Shown here: piece after piece, positions 10,430 through 20,330 of the stretch
Layout: each line of letters starts with the position of its first letter
Numbering within the stretch: the stretch's first letter is position 1
NCBI GenBank assembly: GCA_003586115.2
Contig: QVOM02000025.1
Span: 49,023,395 to 49,087,394 of the forward strand
Reading direction: 5' to 3'
Origin: Salvator merianae
Taxonomy: Eukaryota; Chordata; Lepidosauria; Squamata; Teiidae
DNA length: 64,000 bases
Translations under genes and position numbers: made by a program
The notes under the pieces: generated by a model
The model's database searches: none
Told to the model about the DNA's origin: nothing
The model's input: the letters and a program-made list of their open reading frames with translations, nothing else

Positions 10430-10710
10430 AAACATGGCAATTTCTGGTGGGTGCTGTACAAAGCATTTTAAAGAGATCAAAAATAAAAGGGAATCCCAAT
10501 GTGAATGGTATAACCACAAGGCAAACCAAATAAGGAACGGTAGCTCAGCACAGGGAAAGTATCAGTGGTGCGGTGACTTGAGGTGAACTTTGGCAGTTTG
10601 GAAGGCACAGAGAAGAGGAAGAAAAGAACCTGATCTAAAAAATACCATACACTAATATACCTAACCAGGAGCAGTTGGTTATCACCCTTGCCAACTTGAA
10701 ATGGACTTGG
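10430..10710. repeat. Unclassified dispersed repeat, copy 1
   Basis: This stretch aligns by eye over about 280 bp with 28058-28330 (shared words include ATGGCAATTTCTG/ATGGCGATTTCTG, GAACTTTGG, CCACAGAGAAGAGGA and CAGGAGCAGTTG). There are no terminal repeats and no coding domain. It follows directly on the L2-like fragment but is not known to be part of it. Confidence 0.55.
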
Positions 10711-10759
10711 CTAGTCAGAAATGATTTTATTTCTGATAAAACTGCACCATTTCAATGGA

Positions 10760-10982
10760 GGCACCAGTCACACCTAGGTTTTAATCTAGCTTCAGTCCAC
10801 TTCTGGACTGAAAGAACATGCCAGCAAAGTGCCTAATTATTTTCTTTCCCCATTATTTAACCCAAAGGTGAATCTTCTGAGTTAGATAATGCTGAAATAA
10901 AACATCTTATTACTTCACCCATGTGTTCTCTCAGTCTGAAAGTGGATGGAAGCTGGATTAACACCTAAGTGTGACTGGGCCC
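10760..10982. mobile_element. Short TIR element (GGGCCCAGTCACACTTAGG family)
   Basis: The left end (GGCACCAGTCACACCTAGG) and the reverse complement of the right end (GGGCCCAGTCACACTTAGG) match at most positions, and the subterminal parts are also complementary (AGCTTCAGTCCACTTCTGGACTG with its partner). It is non-coding. The element at 8239-8422 is a diverged relative. A target duplication is not clear. Confidence 0.65.
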
Positions 10983-11109
10983 TAAGAGAGCTGAAGGGGA
11001 AAGACATTACCTGTTAATTCATGGAGATGTTTCCAGTGTAGAAGGACATATGGAGAGGTTTTGTCCATAAGGAAAGAAATAAAACATGATAATAAAGGAA
11101 GAGATGAAA

Positions 11110-11600
11110 CATTTCATTGCTACTGGGATGTAGATTTTCGTTCTTTACAGAAAACAGATCCAACTTTGCAAGAATGTTGGAAGTCAATTGTTCCTCAGGA
11201 TCAAGACGTGAAAGCAGGCCTGACATTCACAGTTAAGGAAGACCTACTCTTTCAAGTGAAGCAGGATGCAGTGACATCTGAAAAAGTAAAGCAGGTAATG
11301 GTATCCCAGCAGTTTAGAATCAAATTGCTGACATTAGGTCAAGAAAGTTTATTGATAGGTCATATGGGAAGAGAAAAGACTTTTACGAACCTTAAAAGAA
11401 AGGTTCTTTGGGCCCCCAAAAATAAAAGATGTAGCTGAGCACTGTAGCTTATGTCCAGAAAACCAGACAGTAAGGCCAAAGAGTAAACTGGACATAGCTT
11501 CCTTGCAACCTATACCTCTTATATCTGTGCCTTTTTCAAAAATAGGTATAGATCTTATAGGGCCCTTGCCTAAGAATGCTAGAAGTTGCCAAGGTGTGTT
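11110..11600 (+). pseudogene. Ty3/Gypsy pol fragment: integrase zinc-binding domain and start of core
   Basis: One frame (11061-11438) carries a stretch typical of the RNase H-integrase linker, followed by GHMGREKT, the His part of the HHCC zinc finger. The next part, in another frame, supplies EHCSLCPE, with the second Cys pair of the finger partly kept, and then a PFSKIGIDLIGPLPK motif, which opens the integrase catalytic core. The frame change near 11400-11440 shows inactivation. The fragment stops where BovB sequence begins at about 11603. No LTR is adjacent, so it cannot be tied to the solo LTR at 3819. Confidence 0.75.
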
Positions 11601-11602
11601 AT

Positions 11603-11930
11603 TTTTTGTTTTTTTGTTTTCTATACTCTCATACAGATTCCTCAGGAAACAGATAAGGTGGTCTGGAACTCCCAACTCTTTAGGAATCCGATGCAATTTG
11701 TTGTTATCAACACAGTCAAAGGCTTCAATGTAGTCAATGAAAAAGAAGTAGGTGTTTTTCTGGAACTCCCTTGCTTGCTCCATAGTCCAGTGAATACTAG
11801 CAATTTGATCACTAGTTCATCATCCTCTTCAAAAATCAGCATGCACTTTGGGTTTATATATTGTTGAAGCCTAGCTTGCAGGATCTCGAGTATTTCCTTG
11901 CTAGCATGTGAAATGACTGCAATTGTTCAG
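11603..11930 (-). pseudogene. BovB reverse transcriptase N-terminal part
   Basis: Minus-strand frames read ISHASK, EILQARLQQYIN, then MEQAREFQKNTYFFFIDY, EAFDCVDNNKL and LGVPDHLICFLRNLYES. This is the RT core of BovB up to the motif before the missing active site. A frame shift lies near 11800-11840, and the YADD box and beyond are lost, so no activity is possible. Confidence 0.85.
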
Positions 11931-11933
11931 TAG

Positions 11934-13131
11934 GGCCACGTTCCGACACGGCATTTAATCAGTTTACAGGCCATCTTCAGTTCCCGCTGGCCCAACATGA
12001 TCTTGCCATTCTGTAGTTTTTCTGGACTAAATTGGCGAAATCCGGACTACTTTGTATTCAGATTTAATGAGTTCTCAAGCTGTTCCAAATCGCTAGCGCG
12101 CTTTACTTTGTGATGCGGGAATGGGGAAGGAGACTATTTGGGAGGGACCATACTTTTTGGGGGCATGCAGAGGGAGGGATCCCCATTTTGTGCTGTCCAA
12201 TGACAGACTTTGTGGGTGGGCAGGAAGCGCAGTAGTTTCCTCTGCCTCCATTATTCCCCCTTCCATCACCTCCAGGGGAAAAGAAACCATCCTCCTTTTT
12301 ACTTCGCTAAGCTGCAGTCCTTTTTCTTTCTTTATCCACCATTCAACACTGCGAGGAAGAAATTAAAGGCTTCCTCCACTTCCATCTGCTCTTTAAACCA
12401 AAAAATAAACTGCGCCTGTTTGGGGTTGCAGTCCTCTTACCCCAACAAAGAACCCACTCAAGATGAGTTTTGCCGTCGGCAGCACACAGCTACACAGCGG
12501 GGACAAATGCTGCTGCAGATGTCTCAGGGGGAGATGAGGCAGAGTCCATTTGCTGGTGATGAACTGCACTATCAAGATAATAGAGCCCTCCCCCCACGTT
12601 CCCTCCCCACGTTTCCCCTTCGTCACAGACCTCTCCCTGCTTTTACGTTACTTTTAAATTGCGCAATTGCAGAAAAGTCCACTTGCAAGGGAGCAGAAAT
12701 CGCCATCAGCCCTTTAAAAAGCTTAATTGTGTGGTACACATAGTTTTAAAGTTCTGCTTGTGTAGATAGAGGCTGTAGTGGGGAGAAGGAGCAAATGGCG
12801 AATGACTAGTAACGCTGCCAAGTGAATCCATGTTCTGAGGCAGCAGCGGGGACATACGGAGAGCGGAGCTTGACTTTCCCGCCCCTGTGACATCATGATT
12901 TGAACCTTGGGACTGCAGCCAATCACTGACTGCACAGGGCAGAGAATTTGACGAGGGGTGGAGGCACAAAAGGTACTGTTTCTCTGTGCCAAGCACGGGA
13001 AATATCGGTGTGGGAACGAGCAAGTATGAATTGAGTCCGTGTTAAACTGTAACTGTGGGAATGATCAGAAGACGAATTCAGTCCTTGTACTCTTCTGATA
13101 CAGATTAAATTTACGATGTCGGACCGCGGCC
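11934..13131. mobile_element. Harbinger-like non-autonomous DNA transposon, copy 1 (1.2 kb)
   Basis: The ends are inverted repeats: GGCCACGTTCCGACACGG then CATTTAATC on the left, and the reverse complement of the right end reads GGCCGCGGTCCGACATCG then TTTAATC. The flanks are the same 3 bp, TAG (11931-11933, 13132-13134), and excision restores BovB sequence. A diverged second copy with its own duplication lies at 25867-29259. The element is GC-richer than its surroundings, keeps many CpGs, and has no transposase. Overlapping open frames of 60-180 codons (for example 12210-12743) have no domain and no conservation of frame with copy 2. Harbinger assignment rests on TIR style and the 3-bp duplication only. 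Confidence 0.75.
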
Positions 13132-13134
13132 TAG

Positions 13135-14095
13135 TTTTAACATTCCTTGACATTGCTCTTCTTTGGGATTGAGATGTAAACTGACCTATTTCAGTTCTGT
13201 GGCCACTGTTGAGTTTTCCAAATTTGTTAGCATATTGAGAGTAGCACTTTAACGGCATAATCTTTTAGGATTTTAAATAGTTCAGCTGAAAGTTTGTCTC
13301 ACCTCTGACAGCCTTATTGTTAGCAAAGCTTCCTAAGGCCCACTTGGCTTCACTCTCCAAGATAGCTTGCTCTTGGTTGATGATCAAACCATTGTAGTTA
13401 TCAACAAGGTTAAGAACTTTCTTGTATACTTTGTGTATTTTTGCTATTTCTTCCTTGGCTATGCCAGAAATGGAGGTAAGTGAGCAGTTGATGCCTACTT
13501 GACTCTTTCTTCAACCCTCAGAGGTCAAAGAAAGTGGAGACACACCCTTAATCTTCTGTTTCTGTTAAGTCCCTAATATTTTTGTTTTTTATCATGCTCA
13601 TTTTCACATGAAACATTCCCTTGATGTCTCCAATTTTCTTGAAGATATCTCTTGCCTTCCCATTCTACTGTTTCCTTCTGTTTCTTTGCATTGGTCATTA
13701 AAGAAGGTCTTCTTATCTCTCTGAAAATCTGCATTCAGTTGGATATGTCTTTCATTTTGCCCCCTACCTTTCACTTATCTTCTTTCCTCAGCTATTTGTA
13801 ATGCCTCTTGAGACAGTCATTTTTCCTTTTTGCTCTGTCCATAGTTCTTTAGGCATTCTATCTACCCACATCTAATCCCTTAAGTCGATTCATCATATTC
13901 ATTGTATATTTATAAGGGATATTATTTAGGTCATACTTGTATGGTCTACTTTGTTTAATTTAAGTCTAAATTTTGCACTAAGAAGCTCATGACTTGACTC
14001 ACAGTCTGCTTCTGGTCTTGTTTTCACTGCTGGTACAGAGCTTTTCCATCTGTGACTGCAAAGTATATAATCAATCTTATTTTGTTAATGACTAT
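13135..14095 (-). pseudogene. BovB endonuclease C-terminus and RT start, degraded
   Basis: Minus-strand reading shows a 'KIDYILCS'-like block near 14060-14090 and CESSHELL-like sequence near 14000 (endonuclease catalytic SDH block, altered). It then has the linker and, at 13140-13260, a stretch matching the BovB segment with CQQIWKTQQWP-like and IPIPKK-like words. Many stops and small indels are present. The part joins on the far side of the TIR insertion to 11930-11603. Confidence 0.7.
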
Positions 14096-14109
14096 CATAT
14101 AATTGGGGC

Positions 14110-14379
14110 ATCATATGGCCTGATCACATAGGCCCGATGGTGCTGCCGTGATCAGTACATCATGCCTGCTGACTGTGCTGGCCTCCCGGTCACCATGGCA
14201 GTGGCTGGATGTTTGCTGACTGCTGCCGTGGCGACGATCAGGCATAGCTACCAGCGTTTGCATTCACAAATGTTGGTAGTGAGCTTCAGGTGAGTTCCTA
14301 GGCCCTGTAGTGTGGACGGTGTCTGCATGTTGGGGTCTATAATTATCCCATTCTAAGGTGGAAAGTGTGAACAGGCCCC
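14110..14379. mobile_element. GGCC...CACTT TIR element fragment inside BovB
   Basis: The right end (AAGTGTGAACAGGCCCC) is the family terminus. The interior carries words shared with 1500-1900 (GGCCCGATGGTGCTGCCGTGATCAG, which is similar to CCCAATGGTGCTGCTGTGATCAG; both exceed the terminal repeat). The left terminus has been lost together with some BovB sequence. Confidence 0.6.
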
Positions 14380-14382
14380 TAG

Positions 14383-14650
14383 TGTCTGGCCTGCTTCATT
14401 TTGTGTTCCAAGACCAAACTTGCCTGTTATTATCTTTTGATTTCCTGCATAGCATTCCAGTGTGGTTCAATGAAAGTGACATCTTTTTGTGTATTGCATG
14501 TTAGTTCTAGAAGCTGTTGCAGACTTTCATTTAACCTGATCAATTTTGCCTTCATCAGCATCTTTCATTGGAGCATAGGCCTGCCAACCACGAACTGAAA
14601 ATGCACCCCAAAGTTGATCTGTGTATACAGTCTATGGTCTGGAGCTCCAA
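14383..14650 (-). pseudogene. BovB endonuclease N-terminal part, degraded
   Basis: Minus-strand words typical of BovB endonuclease are seen: APMKDADEGK-like, a leucine-rich LQQLLEL-like segment (as CNSF/LELTC variants) and GKFGLGTQNEAGQ. Roughly 90 bp expected between this part and 14095 are missing, apparently lost around the TIR insertion. The 5' limit near 14650 is approximate. Confidence 0.65.
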
Positions 14651-15985
14651 GTTACAGCTGGCATAGCAACAATGCAACAGTAAGATATTATCCTCTATAC
14701 CAAATTGGCTGGTCAGGATGCCCTCTGTGTATGTATATGTTTGCTGTTGTTCGTTTCCCCCTGTTATGAGTTTGAGCCCTCCTGAGCAACTCGGGGTGAG
14801 GAGGTAGTTGCCTCTGGCACAGACTTATAAATCATGCAGTGGATTATTTTTCACCCTGGGTTCTTTTTTGGGGCATCACAGGAGACCATGATGGTAATAT
14901 GGGGAGATTGATGGAGACCGCTATAGTAGACAATATGTGCATATGTTCTTTCATCTATTTCACCATGAATGTGAGTTCCTTTTTTGTATGTAATCTAGTA
15001 ATCCATTACTAGATTAAAACAAAAAGTCTATTTTTGCTCTCGCTTTTAACAGCATTCTAACATTAATAATTCATACATAGGATAACTTAATCGATTTTGA
15101 GTGTATTTCAGTGCAAACAAAGGTGTTTTCTTTTTTTTAAAAAAAAACTATCTCAGTCTTCTCTTTCCTTCTCTAAGTAGCCACTATGTAGGAAGAAGGT
15201 TATTAAAACAAAGATATTTATCCTGACATACAGGACATACTATAGGAGGATGCGCAGTTTTTATTTCATAAGCAGAATGTAAGTTACATCTGTATGTATT
15301 TGTTTTTTTGTGTGTTTTATTACCATATATATGTTTCAATAAGCATAATCTATCTCATTGTATAAATACTTTCGATGTTCCTTTGCACATGAATTTGAGA
15401 CCTTGTTTAAACAGTTTTAAACACCTTTTGAAAATAGAACATTTGCTGGCAGGATTTGAGATCACAAAAATCAGGTGATTGTTTCTGATTGATCTTTTTT
15501 TCACTTTTTTTTTCTTTACTCTCAGAAGTTTAGCTCTTCCTTTGCACAAATATAAAACTTGTCTGGATTCCAAAGTGCATGATAAAACAGATTTTTTTAA
15601 AAAATAGTAAATTGGTTAACTCATTTTTTAAAATATTTTCATACATCTTTGCATAAGATAGCACATGTATTATCTAAAGGTAGTTGCTTTGTGACATTGT
15701 TGCCTTGTCTAAAATAATGTATTTGATCTCATCTTTGAAGCTTACTCTATCAAGTTATTGTGAGTACTTTGATTACGTAAACAGGCTCAAGGAATAACAG
15801 TGTTGAGATGTAAACATTTAAAAAGCAATTGAAGTCGACAGCAAAACATATGTTAAAGCAACTCATTTCTCAGATTTCACAAAACTGTAGGTCTGATTTC
15901 TTTTAGGATCTTTTGTCCATGCCTTATAAGAAATTATTTGCATGTTATTTAATATGGGTGTTTTCACAATTATCTTTACTTATCT
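14651..15985. other. Intergenic stretch, no gene seen
   Basis: AT-rich DNA with no recognisable coding sequence. 14700-14900 is somewhat richer in GC but has no termini or domain that I can name. Confidence 0.45.
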
Positions 15986-16455
15986 GTACCAATGGGTTTG
16001 CACCAAGGAGGCCTGCTGATGGCAATGTGTGGTTTGAAACAGCACCATCCACATGACAGCCCCGGTCCAGACCAGTCATCACACTGGTCCTGAAGCTCTC
16101 ACAAGCTTCTGTCCAGCTTCTGAAGTCTCTGAAGGGCTAGGAATGAAGGTTCCTAGACTCAGAACCCCTGGGAAACCCATTTCAGTAGTGCACCTTGGTA
16201 TGCCACAGAAATGGATCCCCCAATAGTCCAGAAAATGGATGTGTGTCTTCTACCATACCATGTGAGCTGGTATGCTGGTAGTGCTCAATGTCAAGGACTA
16301 TCAGTAATTTAAATCAGGGGAGCCCAGATCTGGATTATGCTCTGTCCTCTGTGAATGGAGCATACCACTGGAGGTCATGACCTCCCATAATCTGTATTAA
16401 TGTGCAGAACAGAGGCCCTTAGGGCACTTGCTGGTAAGGAATATGGTCTTGAGGA
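15986..16455. repeat. Dispersed repeat of GGCC...CACTT type, diverged copy
   Basis: It shares a long core with 32424-32956 (TTTGAAACAGCACCATCCACA, with GATCTGAAACAGCACCATCTG in the other copy; also CAAGCTTC, GAAGGGCTAGGAA and GAAATGG blocks in the same order). The other copy has better ends, which belong to the GGCC...GCACTTACC TIR family. Here the ends are decayed. No coding. Confidence 0.5.
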
Positions 16456-17320
16456 TGGATTTGTATGATGTCAAATATTTAAATCTACCAAAAAAACCCC
16501 CAACAACATAGATTATAAATAATATACTTTAGCATGCTAACCTACTTGCAAGGAAAGGATAGAATAAAACTTCACAGTTATTATTCCTCCCATCAGATAT
16601 CCACATTGTCATAGCAGTAGAAAATAGCAACAGAGTTTGCAGAAATCTCAAACAGGAACCTGCCCAATTCCAAGTGCAATTGGACTGAGGATACTATGCA
16701 AAGCTAATCTGAAACATGCAGAAGCTAAATATTTTATGCAGGATAATGGGGTGGGGGAAAGGGGAAAAAAAGACAAGTTAGCAACAATGGCAGCAGCACT
16801 GCCAAAGTGTTGGGAATTATTTGTCTTACTCAGTGATAATAGCAGTGCTCAGTCTTCCTGGTGGAGCAGAAGGCAAGGAAACTGTAAGGATATGCTACCT
16901 GAAGTACCATTACACAAATCTATTCAAACACATTATGGAAATTGGTGACATCAATCTTAGTAGATTGTGCCCATATTAGCTAACACTGACATGAGTCATG
17001 CATGAAGAGTCAGACTTGGACTGAATTGGAGATGGGATGCAATGTGGATTTTTTGTCCCTAACATCAAAAATCCTCAAGTGAAAATGCATATGATTGTTC
17101 AGCTAGTGGTAAATGGCATAGATTGAATCCACACTACACACACACATTTTTGTGTGTTGTGAGGAAATGCTTTCCAAGTTTTAGCATATTCACTGACAGC
17201 CTGGCAATTAACCAGGAGAAGACAACAGCAACATCTTCAGAGGAGTTCCCATACATGTTGCCATATAGGGGAGCTCTGGCATCCCATATCTCTTGTCCAG
17301 AGAGCTTTCTGGTTCCTTTT

Positions 17321-17375
<55 letters not shown>

Positions 17376-18519
17376 CAACTTAAGAGATCAGGAAGATAAG
17401 GAATATCAATAGTGATGTGTCCTTCATTCATCCATTCTGCCCAGCCCGCAAAGAAAAAAAATAACGCACATGTTTTGCCAAACTGTATTTTTTTTCTGTC
17501 TGCCTTGTATTATCCTAGCCATATAATTACCTTCATAAAAGCTGGCATCATAGCACACATTGAGAATTAGACAGTAACTCACTGGATCATAGCCAGCTAA
17601 AAATATTAATAAATATGCATGCAACATCTCTCTTTCACTGAGACTGAGAAAACCATATGCATGTGCACGCTGCTAGGAATTCCAGCAATTGTATTTTACT
17701 TTTTGATGTGATTTGCATTTTTGTTTCCTTGTGAGTCTCAGAAGTTTCTAGGAAGTGGCTTCTAACCAAAAGAGAGACAGAAACAAAATCATATCTGATT
17801 TTGCATATCACATTCTTCACAGCTGTCTTAGTTAAGACACAAGTTCAGCCCAGAAATGTATATTTTATTTTCCTGGTCTTTTTTCTCTTTCTCTTATCCT
17901 CCTCCTCTCTCTAACTTGTTTTTTTTTTTTTTAAGAATACTATGTTCTAACTATGCCCTTTTATATGCTGGGCATCCATTTTACAATAATAGCTGAGAAG
18001 CAACAGCTAAGGTTCACCTAAATGGGTGAGAGCAATTTGGAGATTCACCCTTCAACTGAGTTTTGTCTCCTATCATTCTCTAGCTATCTGGCCCTCCACA
18101 AGTCATAGCTGACAGATCATCTAGGTCACATTGTGCTCAAAAGCTGCAACTAAAGAAGCAAAAAACTTAGTCTAATAGATTATTTCATGATCTCAGTTCA
18201 CTGCAGTAAATTGTTACTTAACAATGTTGTCCCACCCCCAAAGTGGCAGGATTTCTTTACCCAGAGTAGTGAGATCAAATGTTTTCTTGAATAATCAAGA
18301 AAGAAAATAAGAAACTGAGCATCCAACTCTTCTTAGCATCTAGTTTGTTTGTTTTTTCCTAGGCACAAGTACATGCACATTTCAGTTCATTATAAATTAT
18401 TAAGATTGTGTGAGGATCGCCATAGGAACTTCTGTCTAGAATTCTAGTCACTTACAGCCTTTGCGTTATTTTATAATATTTTGCATTATTGTATTATCTT
18501 TTGTCATTTTGGAAACTTT
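16456..18519. other. Intergenic stretch, no gene seen apart from a TA repeat
   Basis: Apart from the TA repeat at 17324-17371, this is AT-rich DNA with a T-rich tract (about 17878-17935). The 103-codon frame at 16637-16948 shows no domain. No exon with supporting splice sites is apparent. Confidence 0.5.
17324..17371. repeat. (TA)n microsatellite, about 24 units
   Basis: An uninterrupted alternating TA array. The tail of Ile/Tyr codons in the open frame ending here is a consequence of it. Confidence 0.95.
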
Positions 18520-18673
18520 GGTCCTTTACACACTGGGACTTATTCTGGGTCATATCCCAGAACAGGGGCCTCTTGTTCTGCATGCTAGTGTAGACAGAAG
18601 ATCCTGCCTGCAGTTTTCCATAGTCTGTACTAGCATGTGGATGGCAGGTATAAAACCAAGTGTGGAAAGGACC
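18520..18673. mobile_element. Palindromic TIR miniature element (154 bp), TTT duplication
   Basis: The left end (GGTCCTTTACACACTGGG) and right end (AAGTGTGGAAAGGACC) are inverted repeats, and the inner parts are also complementary. The flanks are TTT on both sides (18517-18519, 18674-18676), a weak duplication given base composition. It is closely related to 50013-50192 (shared ATATCCCAGAA, CATGCTAGTG and GTAGATGGCAGG/GTGGATGGCAGG words). No coding. Confidence 0.75.
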
Positions 18674-18676
18674 TTT

Positions 18677-19728
18677 GTTTTTTTTTCTTAAAGATCTAAA
18701 CATCTAAAGCACCATGTTGTTAGGTTATGATTTGTTTTTCTTTAAAGAAGTGCATCATATGTTTTAAACATAGTATGTTTAAAAATTTGCAACCTTACAA
18801 ATCTTCAAAAAATTTAATTTTAGAAAATGTACTATTTTATCTTTGTCAAAAGCAAGATTTCATTTTTGTTTTAGCAAACAAAGAACATTTTGTTTTTCTT
18901 TAGAAGATATTTTGTACATGTTTAAAACAAAATAAAGGAATAAAAATGCATATATATATAAATCATGAACTGGAACTCTTAAGTTAAAAAATGTTCAGAA
19001 AAAAATAATAAAAACATATATCCCTTTTGTAGCATGTAGCATTTTTTTTGTGAACTATAGCAAACAAGAAGCTTTTTTGCACTATCTTTTAAAAATCTTC
19101 TATTTGACACACTAGAAAGAAACCTTCAGACATTTGCCTGTCTTCAAGAATATTCCTTTGCAAAGGAATTTTCTAAAAGTTCCTCTGCTACTTCTGAGTT
19201 ATCTATTAATCAATTTTAAACTGTCCTTTTGTATTATTATCTTTCAATATATCACCTTAACATCATTACACTTGTCTCACCTTTACATATTTCCATACTG
19301 TGTTCTCAATACCTAGTTAATCATTATAGGTTTCTGCTAATTGAATATAGCCATCCTTAATTTCTTTTAGAGTCTTTTGTTTTCTAACTTGCTCTGTCAA
19401 GAGAACTTGTGATTGGAGAATCAGAGTCACTCTCCTCATATGTATAATTAATTTTCTTCTGTAACTATCTGGATAACAAACATTTCCTACTTGTTATTTT
19501 ATTTTTTATTGTATTATACATTTTGTTGTTGTGTTTCTTTCTCTTCATAAAATCACTGGCTTTCTTATAAACAGGAATTTGATATTTCTGAAGATTTTGG
19601 CTGTGTTTATAAACAGTAAAAATGAAGGCAGCACAGATGGTTTAGAAGTGGTACAGTTCTACCTCTAATATACATTAAAGGGCAGAAAATGGACTTCCAG
19701 AGTGCATTAGAACTGGACTGAAGATGGG
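18677..19728. other. Very AT-rich stretch, no gene seen
   Basis: Rich in A and T runs; no recognisable coding or element termini. Confidence 0.5.
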
Positions 19729-20268
19729 ATGAGAATAAATAGTGCCACTACCATCATCATGTCAAAACACACAGAAATACATAAGACCATGGGCCTTTTT
19801 GCAATGACCAGTCTAGAATGGTATAGCAATAGCATTCTAGGCTGGAAAAATGTTGAAGAAGATAAAATAATGGTCTCATTCAATATTACTGTTCTGCCCA
19901 CATCCATTTTCTTAAAACTGGCAAATGAAACATTAGAGACATTTCTAAACAGTACATCAAACTTAGCAAAACACACAAACATCAGAATCAACCTTATGGA
20001 ATTAATAGATTTAAGTCCCATCATGTATTTTCACTTTGGTGGTCAGAGCTCTAAACAGATAAAAGTAATCCCAAAGGAAATTTCAATTTCAGAACTTATA
20101 GCAGAAGCAGTAATGCCAAGACTAGAAGAAGCAACATTTCCGCTTATATGCTCCATATATTATTTGACTTTCTTTCCCCCTCTGATTAAAGCTGGGAATG
20201 TCCTTCTCATATGCTCCCTGGTATGTTTGGAGACTGAATTGTCCAGATATACCAGTAGACTGGGATAG
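19729..20268 (+). CDS. Unidentified 179-codon ORF, coding status uncertain
   Basis: This is the longest open frame in the window not explained by a known transposon. The translation is of mixed composition, with three N-glycosylation sequons in a short interval (NIT, NET, NST at about residues 52-76) and a hydrophobic stretch near the C-terminus, but no signal peptide at the N-terminus. I do not recognise the family. Against coding: several ATGs without a clear preferred start; the last part overlaps a dispersed repeat at about 20256-20330; the first part (GATGGGATGAGAA...AGTGCCA) resembles DNA at 24893-24920; and the reverse strand also carries a 105-codon frame. It may be a chance ORF within an old element or one exon-like remnant. 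Confidence 0.2.
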   Translation: MRINSATTIIMSKHTEIHKTMGLFAMTSLEWYSNSILGWKNVEEDKIMVSFNITVLPTSIFLKLANETLETFLNSTSNLAKHTNIRINLMELIDLSPIMYFHFGGQSSKQIKVIPKEISISELIAEAVMPRLEEATFPLICSIYYLTFFPPLIKAGNVLLICSLVCLETELSRYTSRLG

Positions 20269-20330
20269 GGTGCCATTTTGGTGTCCTATGCTGTTCTCTT
20301 GTTTTGTCCAGTGCATATCTTATAGAAATG
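20256..20330. repeat. Dispersed repeat, short copy (matches 21121-21180)
   Basis: GGGATAGGGTGCCATTTTGG and the following words (TGTCCTATGCTGTTCTCTTG, TCCAGTGCATA) match 21125-21175 (GGGTACCATTTTGGTGTCC, TTTTCTTGC, TCCAGTGCATA). The class is unknown, probably part of a TIR element. Confidence 0.6.

Larger units (their letters stand above)
11603..14650 (-). mobile_element. RTE-BovB LINE, minus strand, with two nested insertions
   Basis: Read from high to low coordinates, BovB sequence runs 14650-14383 (endonuclease), 14095-13135 (endonuclease to RT start) and 11930-11603 (RT). It is interrupted by TIR elements at about 14110-14379 and 11934-13131. Joining the flanks of the second insertion restores the expected BovB order. 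Unlike a normal LINE insertion this copy lacks its 3' end: it stops within RT at the junction with the Gypsy fragment, so a later deletion or insertion has removed it. Confidence 0.85.

Noticed and set aside
12210..12743. 177-codon plus-strand frame
   Set aside because: It lies wholly inside the 1.2-kb Harbinger-like element; the second copy does not keep the frame and no domain is seen.
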